Notes: generated by a model from the letters alone, not told the origin. A stretch of 64,000 nt of DNA from Brevundimonas sp. SH203 (GCF_002157625.1 NZ_BDMM01000007.1:1-64000), one strand, 5' to 3'. Shown: positions 25,316-35,382, numbered from the stretch's first letter. Translations and numbers: made by a program.

Positions 25316-25688
25316 AGATGGTTTCCAGACGCACGCGCGGCTGGGCGCGACCGTTGGTTTCGGCCGCACGGGCCGGATCGGCCTCGGGCGTCGCCACGGC
25401 GGCGGCGGCGCCGACGCGCAGACGGTCGTTAAGGCGATAATAGGCGCCCGCCTCGACATCGCCCCAGTCGGTTTCGCGTCCGACCGGCTGGTTCAGGTTG
25501 AAATCCAGACCCCAGCGGCCCCGGTCGTTCAGGCGAAGGCCACGACGTTGCGGTGTCGTAGAATTGCGCTGGGCGCTCTGGGCTTCCGACAGCGAGACCG
25601 TGTTGGACGCGCTCTGAGCGAGCGCGGACGTCGAGACGGCAAGCGCCATCGTCGCCATCACCACAGCCAGGAAACCACCGAACCGCAT
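25305..25688 (-). CDS. NtrZ-like periplasmic regulatory protein
   Basis: A 127-residue exported protein; the signal peptide ends ALA-Q at about residue 24. The mature domain reads GRWGLDFNLNQPVGRE, WGDVEAGAYYRLNDRLRVG and, at the end, PRVRLETIFKF, resembling a small beta-barrel-like repeat. This matches my recollection of Caulobacter NtrZ, a periplasmic protein that inhibits the phosphatase activity of the NtrY kinase toward NtrX. No ntrX or ntrY is in the window. ATG at 25688 starts the signal peptide. Confidence 0.6.
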   Translation of the reverse strand: MRFGGFLAVVMATMALAVSTSALAQSASNTVSLSEAQSAQRNSTTPQRRGLRLNDRGRWGLDFNLNQPVGRETDWGDVEAGAYYRLNDRLRVGAAAAVATPEADPARAAETNGRAQPRVRLETIFKF

Positions 25689-26053
25689 AACCAAATCCTT
25701 CGAACCCCGCCGAAAGGCGACGTTTCCACCCCGGACCGACCTTATATAGTCGTGAACCCGGCGATTAGACACCGGGCGTCGGCCCGGTCAACGGAATGAC
25801 CGCTCGATAACAAGGTTCCCCTTCATTGTTGTCGGCGTATGTGTCTCAAGCGTCACGGGATTTGGCCGGCTTCGGGCCGAATGACGTCGCTTTGTCGCAA
25901 ACGTGGGCCGCATAGGACTGCGCCGGCCGCGACTTCGCCTTGTCATCGCCCCTTTTCACCGTGTTATAGAGCCGTGCAGTCGGCGTTTCATCGCGTCGCG
26001 CGCCCGTGCGAGCGAGGGCTCCCACGTCCCTGAGTTTACGGAGACTTCTCTTG
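25689..26053. other. Divergent intergenic region with promoter
   Basis: This 365-base gap separates the divergent NtrZ-like and DUF3576 genes and holds no gene I can support. TTGTCA (25940-25945) and TTATAG (25964-25969), 18 bases apart, make a plausible plus-strand promoter about 85 bases before the lipoprotein start. On the minus strand TATATAAGG (complement of 25741-25749) may be the -10 region for the NtrZ-like gene. A small in-frame ORF across 25839-26033 has no ribosome site. Confidence 0.5.
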
Positions 26054-26518
26054 ATGAGCCTCAACAAGGCCCTGGTTCGCAACGTCGCGGTCGTGCTGGT
26101 GTCTGGCGTGGCCCTGGGCGCGTCGCTTTCGGCCTGCTCCAGCCTTCCCTTCGTCGGTGGCAAGAAGTCCGCGCCCAAGACGAATGTCCAGCAGGGCATC
26201 GGGGTCAACGCCTATCTGTGGCGCGCCTCGCTCGATACCCTCAGCTTCATGCCGCTGCTGACCGCCGATCCGTGGGGCGGCGTGATCAACTACGACTGGT
26301 ACATCAACCCCCAGACGCCGAACGAACGCTTCAAGGCGACCGTCTTCATCCTGGACACTCGTCTGCGCGCCGACGCGCTGAACGTCACGGTGACCAAGGA
26401 AATGAAGGGCGCCGACGGTCAATGGACCGCCGCCCCGGTCGCCGCCCAGACCGAGGCCGATCTGGAAAACGCCATCCTGACCAAGGCGCGCCAGCTGAAC
26501 CTGTCCAACGCGGGCTGA
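26054..26518 (+). CDS. DUF3576-domain lipoprotein
   Basis: A 154-residue lipoprotein of the alphaproteobacterial DUF3576 family. The signal ends LSAC with the lipidated cysteine at residue 28. The conserved body reads IGVNAYLWRASLDTLSFMPL, DPWGGVINYDWY and LTKARQLNLS. ATG at 26054 has GGAGA about ten bases upstream. The function is unknown. It precedes leuS here, on the left flank of the origin. Confidence 0.9.
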   Translation: MSLNKALVRNVAVVLVSGVALGASLSACSSLPFVGGKKSAPKTNVQQGIGVNAYLWRASLDTLSFMPLLTADPWGGVINYDWYINPQTPNERFKATVFILDTRLRADALNVTVTKEMKGADGQWTAAPVAAQTEADLENAILTKARQLNLSNAG

Positions 26519-26659
26519 GGCCCGCCTTGGTTCTTTGTCGGCGCCAACGCCTTTCGGGCTGTTTGAACGCCGACTAGTCTAGTTTCGTCGGACCTGCTGG
26601 GAACGCCGAAACGCATTACTTCTTGGGCGCTGTCGTCCTTCGGGCTAGTTCAGTCGGGA

Positions 26660-26677
26660 GGGCGTCAGCGCCCTTTT
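26660..26677 (+). terminator. Terminator-like hairpin in the leuS leader
   Basis: GGGCG (26660-26664), a TCAG loop, CGCCC (26669-26673) and TTTT form a small terminator-like hairpin only 18 bases before the leuS start codon. It could end the lipoprotein transcript or act as an attenuator for leuS. The stem is short, so strength is uncertain. Confidence 0.45.
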
Positions 26678-26694
26678 CGACTTTCAGGACGACC

Positions 26695-29274
26695 GTGGCC
26701 CGTTACGAACCCAAGACCGCCGAACCCCGCCAGCAGGCCCGTTGGGCCGAGGCCTCCGCCTTCGTCACCAGGGACACCGGCCGGCCGAAATACTATGTGC
26801 TGGAGATGTTCCCCTATCCGTCGGGCGCCATCCACATGGGCCACGCCCGCAACTATGTGATGGGCGACGTGGTGGCGCGATCCAAGCGCGCCCAGGGGTT
26901 CGACGTTCTGCACCCGATGGGCTGGGACGCCTTCGGCATGCCGGCCGAGAATGCGGCGATGGAACGCGGCATCCATCCCAAGGGCTGGACCTATTCCAAC
27001 ATCGCCACCATGCGCGAGCAACTGAAGCTTCTGGGTCTGTCGCTGGACTGGTCGCGCGAGTTCGCCACCTGCGACCCGGAATATTACGGCAAGCAGCAGG
27101 CCTGGTTCCTGGAGCTGTATCGGCGCGGCCTGGTCTATCGCAAGGACGGCGTCGTCAACTGGGATCCGGTCGATAACACCGTCCTGGCCAATGAGCAGGT
27201 CATCGACGGGCGGGGCTGGCGCTCGGGAGCGTTGGTCGAGAAGCGCAAGCTGAACCAGTGGTTCCTGCGGATCACCGACTATGCCGACGACCTGATCGAG
27301 GGTCTCAAGACCCTGGACCGCTGGCCCGAAAAGGTCCGGCTGATGCAGGAGAACTGGATCGGCAAGTCCAAGGGCGCGACCCTGTGGTGGACCATCGCCG
27401 AGGCGCCGGCCTTCCTGCCCGCCTCGCCCGAGGGCGAACCGAACCATGCCCGCGACCCCATCGAGGTCTATACGACCCGCCCCGACACCCTGTTCGGCGC
27501 CAGCTTCCTGGCCCTGGCCCCCGACCACCCGCTGACCAAGGCCATCGCCGAACATCGGCCGGACGTCGCCGACTTCATCAAGGCCTGCGCCCAGACCGGG
27601 ACCAGCGAGGCCGAGATCGAAAAGGCCGAGAAACTGGGCGTCGATCTGGGCGTCCGCGTCCGCCACCCGTTCGACCCGGACAAGACCCTGCCCGTCTGGG
27701 CGGCCAACTTCGTGCTGTCGACCTATGGCTCGGGCGCCATCTTCGGCTGCCCCGCCCACGACCAGCGCGATCTGGATTTCGCCCGCAAATACGATCTGCC
27801 GGTGACGCCCGTGGTCAAGCCGGACGACGCCGAAACGGTCGAGATCGGGAGCGAGGCCTATGTCGGTCCCGGCCGCATCTTCAACTCCGGCTTCCTAGAC
27901 GGGATGGACGTGGAGGCCGCCAAGGCCGCCGCCATCGCCAGGGTCGAGGCCGCAGGCCAGGGCCGGGCCGAAACCATCTATCGCCTGCGCGACTGGGGCG
28001 TGTCGCGCCAGCGCTACTGGGGCTGCCCCATCCCGATCATCCACTGCGCGTCCTGCGGCCCGGTGGAGGTTCCGGCCGACCAGCTTCCGGTCGAACTGCC
28101 GGACGACGTGACCTTCGACGTGCCCGGCAACCCGCTGGCGCGTCACGCGACCTGGAAGCACGTCAAATGCCCGTCGTGCGGCGCGGACGCCACGCGCGAG
28201 ACCGACACCCTCGACACCTTCGTCGATTCCAGCTGGTATTTCGCCCGTTTCACCGACCCGACTGCCGAGGCGCCGATCGACAAGGCCGCCGCCGACCGCT
28301 GGCTGGCGGTCGATCAATATATCGGCGGCGTCGAACACGCGGTGCTGCACCTGCTCTACGCCCGCTTCATCACCCGCGCCCTGTCCGACGCCGGCATGTT
28401 GTCGGTGAAGGAGCCGTTCGCCGGTCTGTTCACACAAGGCATGGTCGTCCACGAGACCTATCGCCGCGCCGACGGCGGCTGGGTCGAGCCGACCGACATC
28501 GAGCTCAAGAACGACAATGGCGTGCGTTCGGCCCGCCAACTGTCGACCGGCGAGACCTTGATCATCGGCGACATCGAAAAGATGTCCAAGTCCAAGAAGA
28601 ACGTCGTCGCCCCGGCCGAAATCCTGGAAAGCCACAGCGTGGACGCCGGCCGTCTGTTCGTCCTGTCCGACAGCCCGCCCGAGCGCGACGTGCAATGGAC
28701 CCCCGGCGGCGTCGAGGGCGCCAGCCGCTTCGTCCAGCGCGCCTGGTCGCTTTTCGACGCCTATGACGCGGCCTTCGCCGGCGAGGACAAGGCCAACGCC
28801 GATCTGCTGCGCGAGACGCACAAGGCCATCAAGGCCGTGTCCGAAGGCGTCGAGGGCTTCCGCTTCAACTCCGCCATCGCCAAGCTCTACGCCTTCGTCG
28901 CCGCCATCCGCGACGCGGGCCAGGCGGGCGGTGACGCCAAACGTCAGGCCCTGTCGGCCCTGGCCCGTCTGATCGCGCCCTTCACCCCGCACCTGGCCGA
29001 GGAATGCTGGACCCGGCTGGGCGAGGACGGCATGGTTCTGGACGCGCCGTGGCCCGTGTGGGACGCTGCGCTGGCGGCCGACGACGAGGTGGTCCTGCCC
29101 ATCCAGATCAACGGCAAGCGTCGCGCGGAAATCCGCGTGCCGCGCGGCATGGAGCCCGCCGAGGTCGAGGCGCTGGTTCTGGCCGACGACACCGTCAAGG
29201 CGCGTCTGGAGGGTCTGAGCGTGAAGAAGATCGTCGTGGTCAAGGACCGCATCGTCAATCTGGTGGCCGGCTGA
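26695..29274 (+). CDS. leuS: Leucyl-tRNA synthetase
   Basis: An 859-residue class I synthetase that charges tRNA-Leu. The HIGH motif is HMGH at 47-50, the KMSKS loop KMSKSKKN near residue 627. Between them lies the CP1 editing domain ([35 protein letters not shown]). GTG at 26695 is chosen because AGGA precedes it and the protein starts ARYEPK; the longer upstream frame runs through the leader hairpin. Its stop overlaps the lptE start by one base (TGATG). Confidence 0.97.
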   Translation: MARYEPKTAEPRQQARWAEASAFVTRDTGRPKYYVLEMFPYPSGAIHMGHARNYVMGDVVARSKRAQGFDVLHPMGWDAFGMPAENAAMERGIHPKGWTYSNIATMREQLKLLGLSLDWSREFATCDPEYYGKQQAWFLELYRRGLVYRKDGVVNWDPVDNTVLANEQVIDGRGWRSGALVEKRKLNQWFLRITDYADDLIEGLKTLDRWPEKVRLMQENWIGKSKGATLWWTIAEAPAFLPASPEGEPNHARDPIEVYTTRPDTLFGASFLALAPDHPLTKAIAEHRPDVADFIKACAQTGTSEAEIEKAEKLGVDLGVRVRHPFDPDKTLPVWAANFVLSTYGSGAIFGCPAHDQRDLDFARKYDLPVTPVVKPDDAETVEIGSEAYVGPGRIFNSGFLDGMDVEAAKAAAIARVEAAGQGRAETIYRLRDWGVSRQRYWGCPIPIIHCASCGPVEVPADQLPVELPDDVTFDVPGNPLARHATWKHVKCPSCGADATRETDTLDTFVDSSWYFARFTDPTAEAPIDKAAADRWLAVDQYIGGVEHAVLHLLYARFITRALSDAGMLSVKEPFAGLFTQGMVVHETYRRADGGWVEPTDIELKNDNGVRSARQLSTGETLIIGDIEKMSKSKKNVVAPAEILESHSVDAGRLFVLSDSPPERDVQWTPGGVEGASRFVQRAWSLFDAYDAAFAGEDKANADLLRETHKAIKAVSEGVEGFRFNSAIAKLYAFVAAIRDAGQAGGDAKRQALSALARLIAPFTPHLAEECWTRLGEDGMVLDAPWPVWDAALAADDEVVLPIQINGKRRAEIRVPRGMEPAEVEALVLADDTVKARLEGLSVKKIVVVKDRIVNLVAG

Positions 29275-29750
29275 TGCGCGTCGCGGCCGCTCTCGCTGTC
29301 CTGGCGTCGCTGGCCCTGTCGGCCTGCGGCTTCACGCCCCTGTACGCCGGACCGGCCGTGGGGTCGTCGCTGCGCCGCATCGCCGTCACCACGCAGGACG
29401 ACCGGCTGGGCTACCGGCTGCGCGAGCAGCTGGAGGACGCCCTGGCCTGGGACCGCGCCGCCACGCCGCTGTATCGCCTGACTACCCAGGTCGAGCAGAA
29501 GCGTCGTCCCCTGGGCCGACGCATCGACGACACCGCGACCCGATACGAACTGACGGTCAAGGCGACCTGGACCCTGACCCCGGCCGCCGGCGGCGCGCCC
29601 GTCACCGGCACGGAGACGGTCACGACCACCTACGCCGCCGCCGACCAGCCCTATGCCGCCATCGCCGCCCAGCAGGACGGCGAAGAGCGCGCCGCGTCGG
29701 AGCTGGCCCGCCTGATCCGGCTCGACCTCATGCAGGCGTTGTCCAAGTGA
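29274..29750 (+). CDS. lptE: LPS-assembly lipoprotein LptE
   Basis: A 158-residue lipoprotein; the lipobox LSAC places the lipid on C18, followed by GFTPLYA, the alphaproteobacterial LptE signature. It forms the plug of the LptD barrel that inserts lipopolysaccharide in the outer membrane. Translationally coupled to leuS through TGATG, and followed by a repeat and then holA: the leuS-lptE-holA order is conserved widely in proteobacteria. Confidence 0.92.
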   Translation: MRVAAALAVLASLALSACGFTPLYAGPAVGSSLRRIAVTTQDDRLGYRLREQLEDALAWDRAATPLYRLTTQVEQKRRPLGRRIDDTATRYELTVKATWTLTPAAGGAPVTGTETVTTTYAAADQPYAAIAAQQDGEERAASELARLIRLDLMQALSK

Positions 29751-29751
29751 T

Positions 29752-29885
29752 CCTCCCCCGCACAGCGGGGGAGGGGGACCACGGAGTGGTAGAGGGGGCG
29801 ACCCCAAACTCGGTGTGCGCCCTCGCCCCCTCCACCACCTGCGGCGGTCCCCCTCCCCCGTTTCGCTGCGCTTCTCGGGGGAGGA
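29752..29885. repeat. Dispersed GGGGGAGG intergenic repeat
   Basis: The element begins CCTCCCCCGC and ends CGGGGGAGG, with inner segments GGGGACCACGGAGTGG and CCACCACCTGCGGCGGTCCCC, so it is a long imperfect palindrome. Elements of this type (gggggagg...ccccctccc) are scattered between genes in Caulobacterales. Its right end supplies the purine-rich ribosome site of holA. Confidence 0.75.
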
Positions 29886-29889
29886 TCGA

Positions 29890-30942
29890 TTGATCCTGGC
29901 CAAACGCCCAGAGATCGAACGCTTCCTGAAGGCGCCCGATCCGGCGATCCGAGCTGCGGTGATCCACGGCAAGGACCGATCCGGGGTGGCGGAGCGGGCG
30001 GAAACGCTGTGCAAGACCGTCACGCCGGACCTGAACGACCCCTTCAACGTCACCGTTCTGACCGACAGCGACATCGACAGCGATGAAACCCGGCTGGAAG
30101 AGGCCCTGACGGCCATGTCCCTGATGGGCGGCCGTCGTCTGGTGCGTATTCGTCTGTCGGCCCTGAAGCCCGGCGTGGACAAGGCCGTCGCCGCCGCGCT
30201 GAAGATCCATGCCCAGGGCGGCTACAATCCCGACGCCATGCTGGTGGTCGAGGCCGATCAGCTGGGCCGCGAATCGGCGCTGCGCAAGACGGCGGAAAAG
30301 GAAGACGGCGCGGTCGGCATCGTCTGCTACGAGGACGAAACCGGCGACGTGGCCCGGATGGTGCGCGAGGCTTTAGCCGCCGACAAGGTCGGCCTGACAT
30401 CGGACGCCCTGGATCGTTTCGTCGCCCGACTGCCCCGCGAACGCGGCCTGATGCGTCAGGAGATCGAGCGTCTGGCCCTTTTCATCGGCCCCGGTTCCGG
30501 CCGGACGCTGGATACGGACGCTCTGGAGCAGCATCTGGGGGTCGAGCCGGACGCCTCCCTGTCCGAAGCCGCGCTCCAGGCCTTCGGCGCCCGCCCCGCC
30601 CCCGCTCAGTCGGGCCTGAGACGCGCCTTCGCCGAGGGCGAATCCTCGGTCATGGCCGTGCGGTTCGCCGCCATGCACCTCGGAAAACTACGTCGAATCA
30701 ATATCTTGCAAGCCAATGGCGCGAACGCCAAGGAGGCCGCAAAGGCCGCCGGCGTCTTCTGGAAGCAGGAGGCGGAAATGCTGCGTCAGGCCAGGTCCTG
30801 GCGGCTGGAGGCGTTGGACGAGGTCATGGACAGCATCAACACCGCCGATGTCGCCACCAAGACGACCGGAATGCCCGACCAGCTGATCGCCGAACGCCTG
30901 TTGCTGGAGATCGCGAGCCGCGCCCGACGGCTGGGGCTTTAG
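29890..30942 (+). CDS. holA: DNA polymerase III subunit delta
   Basis: A 350-residue clamp-loader delta subunit, which opens the beta clamp. It starts ILAKRPEIERFLKAPD and has the pattern of alphaproteobacterial HolA: RAAVIHGKDRSGVAERAE, MGGRRLVRIRL, VVEADQLG, RLPRERGLMRQEIERLALF. TTG at 29890 is chosen: GGGGAGGA sits 5 bases upstream and the residues after it are the family N-terminus. An upstream ATG at 29815 lies in the repeat. Its last four bases overlap the convergent small gene. Confidence 0.92.
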   Translation: MILAKRPEIERFLKAPDPAIRAAVIHGKDRSGVAERAETLCKTVTPDLNDPFNVTVLTDSDIDSDETRLEEALTAMSLMGGRRLVRIRLSALKPGVDKAVAAALKIHAQGGYNPDAMLVVEADQLGRESALRKTAEKEDGAVGIVCYEDETGDVARMVREALAADKVGLTSDALDRFVARLPRERGLMRQEIERLALFIGPGSGRTLDTDALEQHLGVEPDASLSEAALQAFGARPAPAQSGLRRAFAEGESSVMAVRFAAMHLGKLRRINILQANGANAKEAAKAAGVFWKQEAEMLRQARSWRLEALDEVMDSINTADVATKTTGMPDQLIAERLLLEIASRARRLGL

Positions 30943-31121
30943 CCGCGCTTCGAGGCGCGGCGGAAGGCGGGCTTGGCCATGGCGACATTGCGCGCCGCAA
31001 CGGTCTTTTCCTCCGCCTTTGCGCCGACCTGGCCGTTGAAGCCATGCCCCGCCTTGGCCTTCTTGGCGGCGAGCGCCTGTTTCAGCTTTTCGGCGGCGGT
31101 GGGCGTGTTCTGATCGGTCAT
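30939..31121 (-). CDS. Small basic conserved protein (60 aa)
   Basis: A 60-residue lysine/alanine-rich protein without membrane segment: AAEKLKQALAAKKAKAGHGFNGQ, then a tail KPAFRRASKRG. It looks disordered and nucleic-acid-friendly. It overlaps holA convergently by four bases and precedes parB-parA on the same strand direction. The reading frame, codon usage and position suggest a true gene, but no function is known to me. Confidence 0.6.
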   Translation of the reverse strand: MTDQNTPTAAEKLKQALAAKKAKAGHGFNGQVGAKAEEKTVAARNVAMAKPAFRRASKRG

Positions 31122-31147
31122 GCGCCCACCCTATCACATCCCGCCTC

Positions 31148-32038
31148 TCAACCCCGCATCAGGCGTCGGCACAGGTCGTCCAGCTGCTCCAGCGTGCCGT
31201 AACGGATCGTCAGCTCGCCCTTGCCGTCCCGGTCGGTCAGCTGGACGTTCAGCCCCAGGGCGTCGGCCAAATCCTGCTGCAGGGCGACGACATCCGCCGA
31301 TCCGCCGCCGCTGGTCTTGCTCCCACCCGACCGGGCCTTTGGCGCCTTGGGCCCCTCCAGCGCGCGGCGGGCCAATGCCTCGGTCTCGCGCACGCTGAGA
31401 CCGTCGACGAAGGCGATATCGGCCAGCTGCCCCGGATCGGGCGTGTTGATCAGCGCCCGCGCATGGCCCGCCGACAGCTTGCCTTCGCGCACATAGAACA
31501 GCACCCGTTCCGGCAGCTGCAGCAGGCGCATGGTGTTGGCCACATGGCTGCGACTCTTGCCGACCACGCCGGCGACCGCATCCTGGGTCCGACCGAACCG
31601 CTCCATCAGCACGCGATAGGCTTCGGCCTCTTCCAGGGGGTTCAGATCGGCGCGCTGCACGTTCTCGACGATGGCGACCTCGAACACTTCCACGTCGTCC
31701 ATCTCGTGGACCACGATCGGCACTTCGGTCAGGCGCGCGGCCTGCGACGCGCGCCAGCGCCGCTCGCCGGCGATGATCTGCCAGACGCCCTCCTCGCCCG
31801 GCTGGGTCCGCACCAGGATCGGCTGAAGCACGCCCTTGTCGCGGATCGAGGCGGTCAGCTCTTCCAGGTCTTCCTGACGGAAAACTTTTCTCGGCTGGTC
31901 CGGGTTGGGTTTCAGGCTTTCGATCGGCGCGCGCCGCACGCCGGCGGGCGTCGGCGCATCGGCGGCGACCGGCGCCTCCGCATTCTCGCCCATCAACGCC
32001 GACAGGCCGCGGCCCAGACCTCTGTGTCGTTCAGCCAA
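31148..32038 (-). CDS. parB: Chromosome-partitioning protein ParB
   Basis: A 296-residue ParB. The N-terminus RGLGRGLSALMGE is the ParA-stimulating segment. The CTPase domain follows (SLKPNPDQPRKVF; GVLQPILVR; GERRWRASQAA, the CTP/arginine patch; ENVQRADLNPLEEAEAY). The helix-turn-helix VVGKSRSHVANTMRLLQLP reads parS, and the C-terminal 40 residues dimerise. ParB loads at parS as a CTP-gated clamp and spreads. Four parS sites lie in the next 6 kb. It is downstream of parA in a parA-parB pair (29-base gap). Confidence 0.97.
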   Translation of the reverse strand: MAERHRGLGRGLSALMGENAEAPVAADAPTPAGVRRAPIESLKPNPDQPRKVFRQEDLEELTASIRDKGVLQPILVRTQPGEEGVWQIIAGERRWRASQAARLTEVPIVVHEMDDVEVFEVAIVENVQRADLNPLEEAEAYRVLMERFGRTQDAVAGVVGKSRSHVANTMRLLQLPERVLFYVREGKLSAGHARALINTPDPGQLADIAFVDGLSVRETEALARRALEGPKAPKARSGGSKTSGGGSADVVALQQDLADALGLNVQLTDRDGKGELTIRYGTLEQLDDLCRRLMRG

Positions 32039-32067
32039 GATACTGCTTCCGTTTCTTCTTCTAGGGT

Positions 32068-32898
32068 TCAGGCGGCCAGTTTCAGCCGTTGGCGCTCACG
32101 CTTCACGACCTCGCGCGCCAGACGCAGATAGGCCTGGCTGCCGGCGCATTTCAGGTCATAGATCAGGGCCGGTTTGCCGAAAGACGGCGCCTCGGCCACA
32201 CGCACGTTGCGCGGTATGACGCTCTCATAGACCTTGTCGCCGAAATGAGCGCGGACATCGTTGGCCACCTGGCCCGACAGGGCGCTGCGGCGATCGAACA
32301 TGGTCAGGACCAGACCCTGGATTTCCAGCGACGGGTTCAAACTGTGTTTGACCATGTCGATGGTCCGCATCAGCTGGCTCAGTCCCTCCAGCGCGAAGAA
32401 TTCGCACTGCAGCGGCACCAGCACCGCATCCGCCGCCGCCATGGCGTTCAGCGTCAGCAGGTTCAGGGACGGCGGGCAGTCGATCAGCACATAGTCATAC
32501 GCGGTAGGGCCGTTATCATGTGCTCTCAGCGCATCGCGCAGTCGATAGGACCGACGATCCGCCTGACTCAGTTCGATTTCGACGCCCGACATATCCGCAT
32601 CCGCCGGCACGATCCAAAGCCCCGGAACCGTGGTCTGCACCGCCGCATCGTCGATGGACCGCTGATCCACGACCACATCGTATATAGTCACGCGCCGTGT
32701 TTCACGTGGAACACCCAGTCCGGTGGAGGCATTGCCCTGCGGGTCCATGTCCACGATCAGGACGCGCTCGCCGATAGCCGCCAAAGCCGTGCCGAGGTTG
32801 ATGGCCGTCGTGGTCTTGCCCACGCCGCCCTTCTGGTTGGAGACGGCCAGGACCCGTGCGGGCTGTTTGCTACGACCTGTTGCGGGCACGTCGAACAC
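32068..32898 (-). CDS. parA: Chromosome-partitioning ATPase ParA
   Basis: A 276-residue ParA. The deviant Walker A KGGVGKTT is at 23-30, Walker A' DMDPQGNAST near 50, and Walker B VLIDCPPSL near 138. It forms DNA-bound gradients that pull ParB-parS. Translation starts at GTG 32898, 28 bases inside the end of rsmG, so the two are coupled. One parS (32698-32713) lies inside this gene. Confidence 0.97.
   Translation of the reverse strand: MFDVPATGRSKQPARVLAVSNQKGGVGKTTTAINLGTALAAIGERVLIVDMDPQGNASTGLGVPRETRRVTIYDVVVDQRSIDDAAVQTTVPGLWIVPADADMSGVEIELSQADRRSYRLRDALRAHDNGPTAYDYVLIDCPPSLNLLTLNAMAAADAVLVPLQCEFFALEGLSQLMRTIDMVKHSLNPSLEIQGLVLTMFDRRSALSGQVANDVRAHFGDKVYESVIPRNVRVAEAPSFGKPALIYDLKCAGSQAYLRLAREVVKRERQRLKLAA
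32698..32713. other. parS site 1 (within parA)
   Basis: TGTTTCACGTGGAACA differs from the parS consensus TGTTTCACGTGAAACA at one position (A to G). It is in the coding sequence of parA. Confidence 0.9.
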
Positions 32899-33502
32899 TC
32901 CGAATTGTCACGATGCGGCCGCGCGGGTCGCTCTGCGACGGGGCCAGTTCGGCTTCGAAATGCCAGGATTTCCGCGCTTCGATCAACTCGGATTCGGCCT
33001 TCTCCCCCTTGAGGAACAGACCTTGTGCACCCCTTTCAAAGTAGGGCTGTGCATAACCCAGCAACTTGTCCATCGGCGCAACGGCGCGCGCCGTCACGAT
33101 GTCGCATGTCACGGCCTGCGCCTCCGCCCGACCATTGATGACCGTCGCCGGCAGGTCGAGCCCATCGACGATCTCCTGCAGAAAACGGCACCGTTTCCCC
33201 AGCGAATCGATCAGCCACACATGGGCGTCCGGTCGCCCCTTCGACAGGATCGCCAGCACCACGCCCGGAAATCCGGCCCCCGCCCCCAGATCGGCCCAGG
33301 TCAGGGCCTCCGGCGCCCTTTGCATCAGTTGGGCGCTATCCCAGGCGTGGCGGTTCCAGAAATCCGGCAGACTGTCTGGCCCGACCAGGTTCATCACGGC
33401 ATTGGCCTCCCCCAGCCGAAGGCGAAACGCCTCCAGATCGGAGAGTTGATCCGGCGTCGCGCCGGCCCACGCCTGAAAGGCGGCCCTTTGTTCGTCCAGC
33501 AT
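32870..33502 (-). CDS. rsmG: 16S rRNA (guanine-N7) methyltransferase
   Basis: A 210-residue SAM-dependent methyltransferase that modifies G527 of 16S rRNA. The SAM loop DLGAGAGFPG is at 71-80, followed by VVLAIL and HVWLIDSLGKRCRFL. Its start overlaps the mnmG stop by one base and its 3' end overlaps the parA start by 29 bases, so mnmG-rsmG-parA-parB is one coupled operon, as in most Caulobacterales. Confidence 0.95.
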   Translation of the reverse strand: MLDEQRAAFQAWAGATPDQLSDLEAFRLRLGEANAVMNLVGPDSLPDFWNRHAWDSAQLMQRAPEALTWADLGAGAGFPGVVLAILSKGRPDAHVWLIDSLGKRCRFLQEIVDGLDLPATVINGRAEAQAVTCDIVTARAVAPMDKLLGYAQPYFERGAQGLFLKGEKAESELIEARKSWHFEAELAPSQSDPRGRIVTIRSVRRARNRS

Positions 33503-35382
33503 CAGGCGGCGATCGTTTCGCGCGGACCGCGCTTCACATGGGCCAGCAACGCGGTTAGCGCGCCCGGCGTCATCCCCTCGATCCGACCCGCTTGCCCGAG
33601 GGTCAGGGGCCTGATCCGCGCCAGCTTCTCGCGCACCTCATTGGACAGCCCACCGATGCTTTCGTAGTCCAGGTCTATCGGCAGCTTCAGCGCCTCCTCG
33701 GTTTTGAGCGCCTTGGCGTCCAGAGACTGCCGATCCAGATAGTTGGCGTAACCGGCGTCGATCACAACCTGCTCCCGGACGTCCTCCGACCAAGCGGCGA
33801 TCTCCGCGATGGCAGGGAGGAACTGATCGAGCGTCACGTCCGGAAAGGCGAGCAGTTCGCGCATGGACCGACGCCGACCGTCGGCGTTCACGGCGATTCC
33901 CAAGGCGCCCGCTTCCTTGGGTGTAAACAGCGTTTCACGTGAAACAGTCTGGGCCTTGGCCAACTGCTTCGCCTTGCGCTGGAACCGCTCGCGACGGGCC
34001 TCTCCGACGATGCCGATCTCGATCCCCAGCGGCGTGAGCCTCTGATCGGCATTGTCCGCCCGCAGGGTCAGTCTGTATTCCGCCCGGCTGGTGAACATCC
34101 GATACGGCTCTGTCACGCCGCGTGTAACCAGATCGTCGATCATCACTCCGATATAGGCTTGGTCGCGGCCCAGGATCACAGGCCCCTCGCCCGCCGCCGC
34201 ACGGGCAGCGTTCAGTCCCGCCATCAGCCCCTGCGCCGCCGCCTCTTCGTAGCCTGTCGTGCCATTGATCTGGCCTGCCAGATACAGGCCCGGCCGTTTC
34301 TTGGCCTCCAGCGCCGGCGTCAGTTCGCGCGGATCAACATAGTCGTATTCAATGGCGTAGCCGTAGCGAAACACCTCCACGGCCTCCAAGCCCGGGATGG
34401 TGCGCAGAAAGGCCAGCTGGGTCGGTTCCGACACCGAGGTCGATATGCCGTTCGGATAGACAGTCGGATCGTCCAGACCTTCCGGTTCGAGGAAGATCTG
34501 GTGGCTCGTCTTGTCCGCGAACCGCACCACCTTGTCCTCGATGGAGGGGCAATAGCGCGGCCCCCGCCCCGACAGCCGCCCACCATAGACGGCGCTTTCG
34601 CCCAGATTTTCGGCGATGATGCGGTGGGTCTCTTCCGTCGTATGGGTCACGCCGCACGCGATCTGTGGTACGGTGATGGCTTCGGTCATGAAGGAGAAGG
34701 CGGACGGCGCCGCGTCCGCCTGCTGCATCTCCAGCCGGTCCCAGGCGATGGTCCGGCCGTCCAGCCGCGCCGGCGTGCCCGTCTTCAATCGTCCCATCGT
34801 CAAGTCGGCCGCGTGAAGATCGGCCGCCAGACCTGTGGACGGGTCTTCTCCATGACGCCCTGCGGGAATGCGCGCATCGCCGCGATGGATGACGCCGTTC
34901 AGGAAGGTGCCGGTCGTCAGAACCACGGCGCCGGCTCGGATCGTTTCTCCGGCCCCGGTCGTCACGCCCACGACCTTTTCGCCATCCAGCAGCAACCGCT
35001 CGGCGGTTCCGGCCATCAGCGTCAGGTTCGGCGTCGACGCCAACTCCGCCTGCATCGCCTCGCGATAGAGGCGGCGGTCGATCTGGCTGCGCGGCCCCCG
35101 CACAGCCGCGCCCTTGGAACGATTCAGCAGACGGAACTGAATGCCTGAGACATCGGCTAACCGCCCCATGACGCCGTCCAGGGCGTCGATTTCGCGCACG
35201 AGGTGCCCCTTGCCCAGACCGCCGATGGCGGGGTTGCAGGACATTTCGCCGATGGTTTCCAGCTTCTGCGTCAGCAGGATCGTGCGAGCGCCCGCGCGCG
35301 CCGAGGCTGCGGCGGCCTCGCAGCCGGCATGGCCTCCGCCGATGACGACGACGTCGCAGACGATTTCGTTGGGATCGATCAT
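33502..35382 (-). CDS. mnmG: tRNA uridine-5-carboxymethylaminomethyl modification enzyme MnmG
   Basis: A 626-residue FAD protein that with MnmE puts cmnm5 on the wobble U34 of several tRNAs. The dinucleotide fold [10 protein letters not shown] is at 15-24, and family signatures [31 protein letters not shown] and [19 protein letters not shown] follow. ATG at 35382 gives the family N-terminus (MIDPNEI); a TTG at 35427 would add 15 residues. parS site 2 lies inside it and site 3 just upstream. Confidence 0.96.
   Translation of the reverse strand: MIDPNEIVCDVVVIGGGHAGCEAAAASARAGARTILLTQKLETIGEMSCNPAIGGLGKGHLVREIDALDGVMGRLADVSGIQFRLLNRSKGAAVRGPRSQIDRRLYREAMQAELASTPNLTLMAGTAERLLLDGEKVVGVTTGAGETIRAGAVVLTTGTFLNGVIHRGDARIPAGRHGEDPSTGLAADLHAADLTMGRLKTGTPARLDGRTIAWDRLEMQQADAAPSAFSFMTEAITVPQIACGVTHTTEETHRIIAENLGESAVYGGRLSGRGPRYCPSIEDKVVRFADKTSHQIFLEPEGLDDPTVYPNGISTSVSEPTQLAFLRTIPGLEAVEVFRYGYAIEYDYVDPRELTPALEAKKRPGLYLAGQINGTTGYEEAAAQGLMAGLNAARAAAGEGPVILGRDQAYIGVMIDDLVTRGVTEPYRMFTSRAEYRLTLRADNADQRLTPLGIEIGIVGEARRERFQRKAKQLAKAQTVSRETLFTPKEAGALGIAVNADGRRRSMRELLAFPDVTLDQFLPAIAEIAAWSEDVREQVVIDAGYANYLDRQSLDAKALKTEEALKLPIDLDYESIGGLSNEVREKLARIRPLTLGQAGRIEGMTPGALTALLAHVKRGPRETIAA
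33931..33946. other. parS site 2 (within mnmG)
   Basis: CGTTTCACGTGAAACA matches the parS consensus except for the first base (T to C). Located in the coding region of mnmG. Confidence 0.9.

Noticed and set aside
25839-26033. 64-codon plus-strand ORF before the DUF3576 gene
   Set aside because: It overlaps the promoter and has no ribosome site; Arg/Pro-rich sequence typical of non-coding GC-rich DNA.
26623-26694. N-terminal extension of leuS
   Set aside because: It covers the leader hairpin and lacks a ribosome site; GTG 26695 with AGGA gives the family start.
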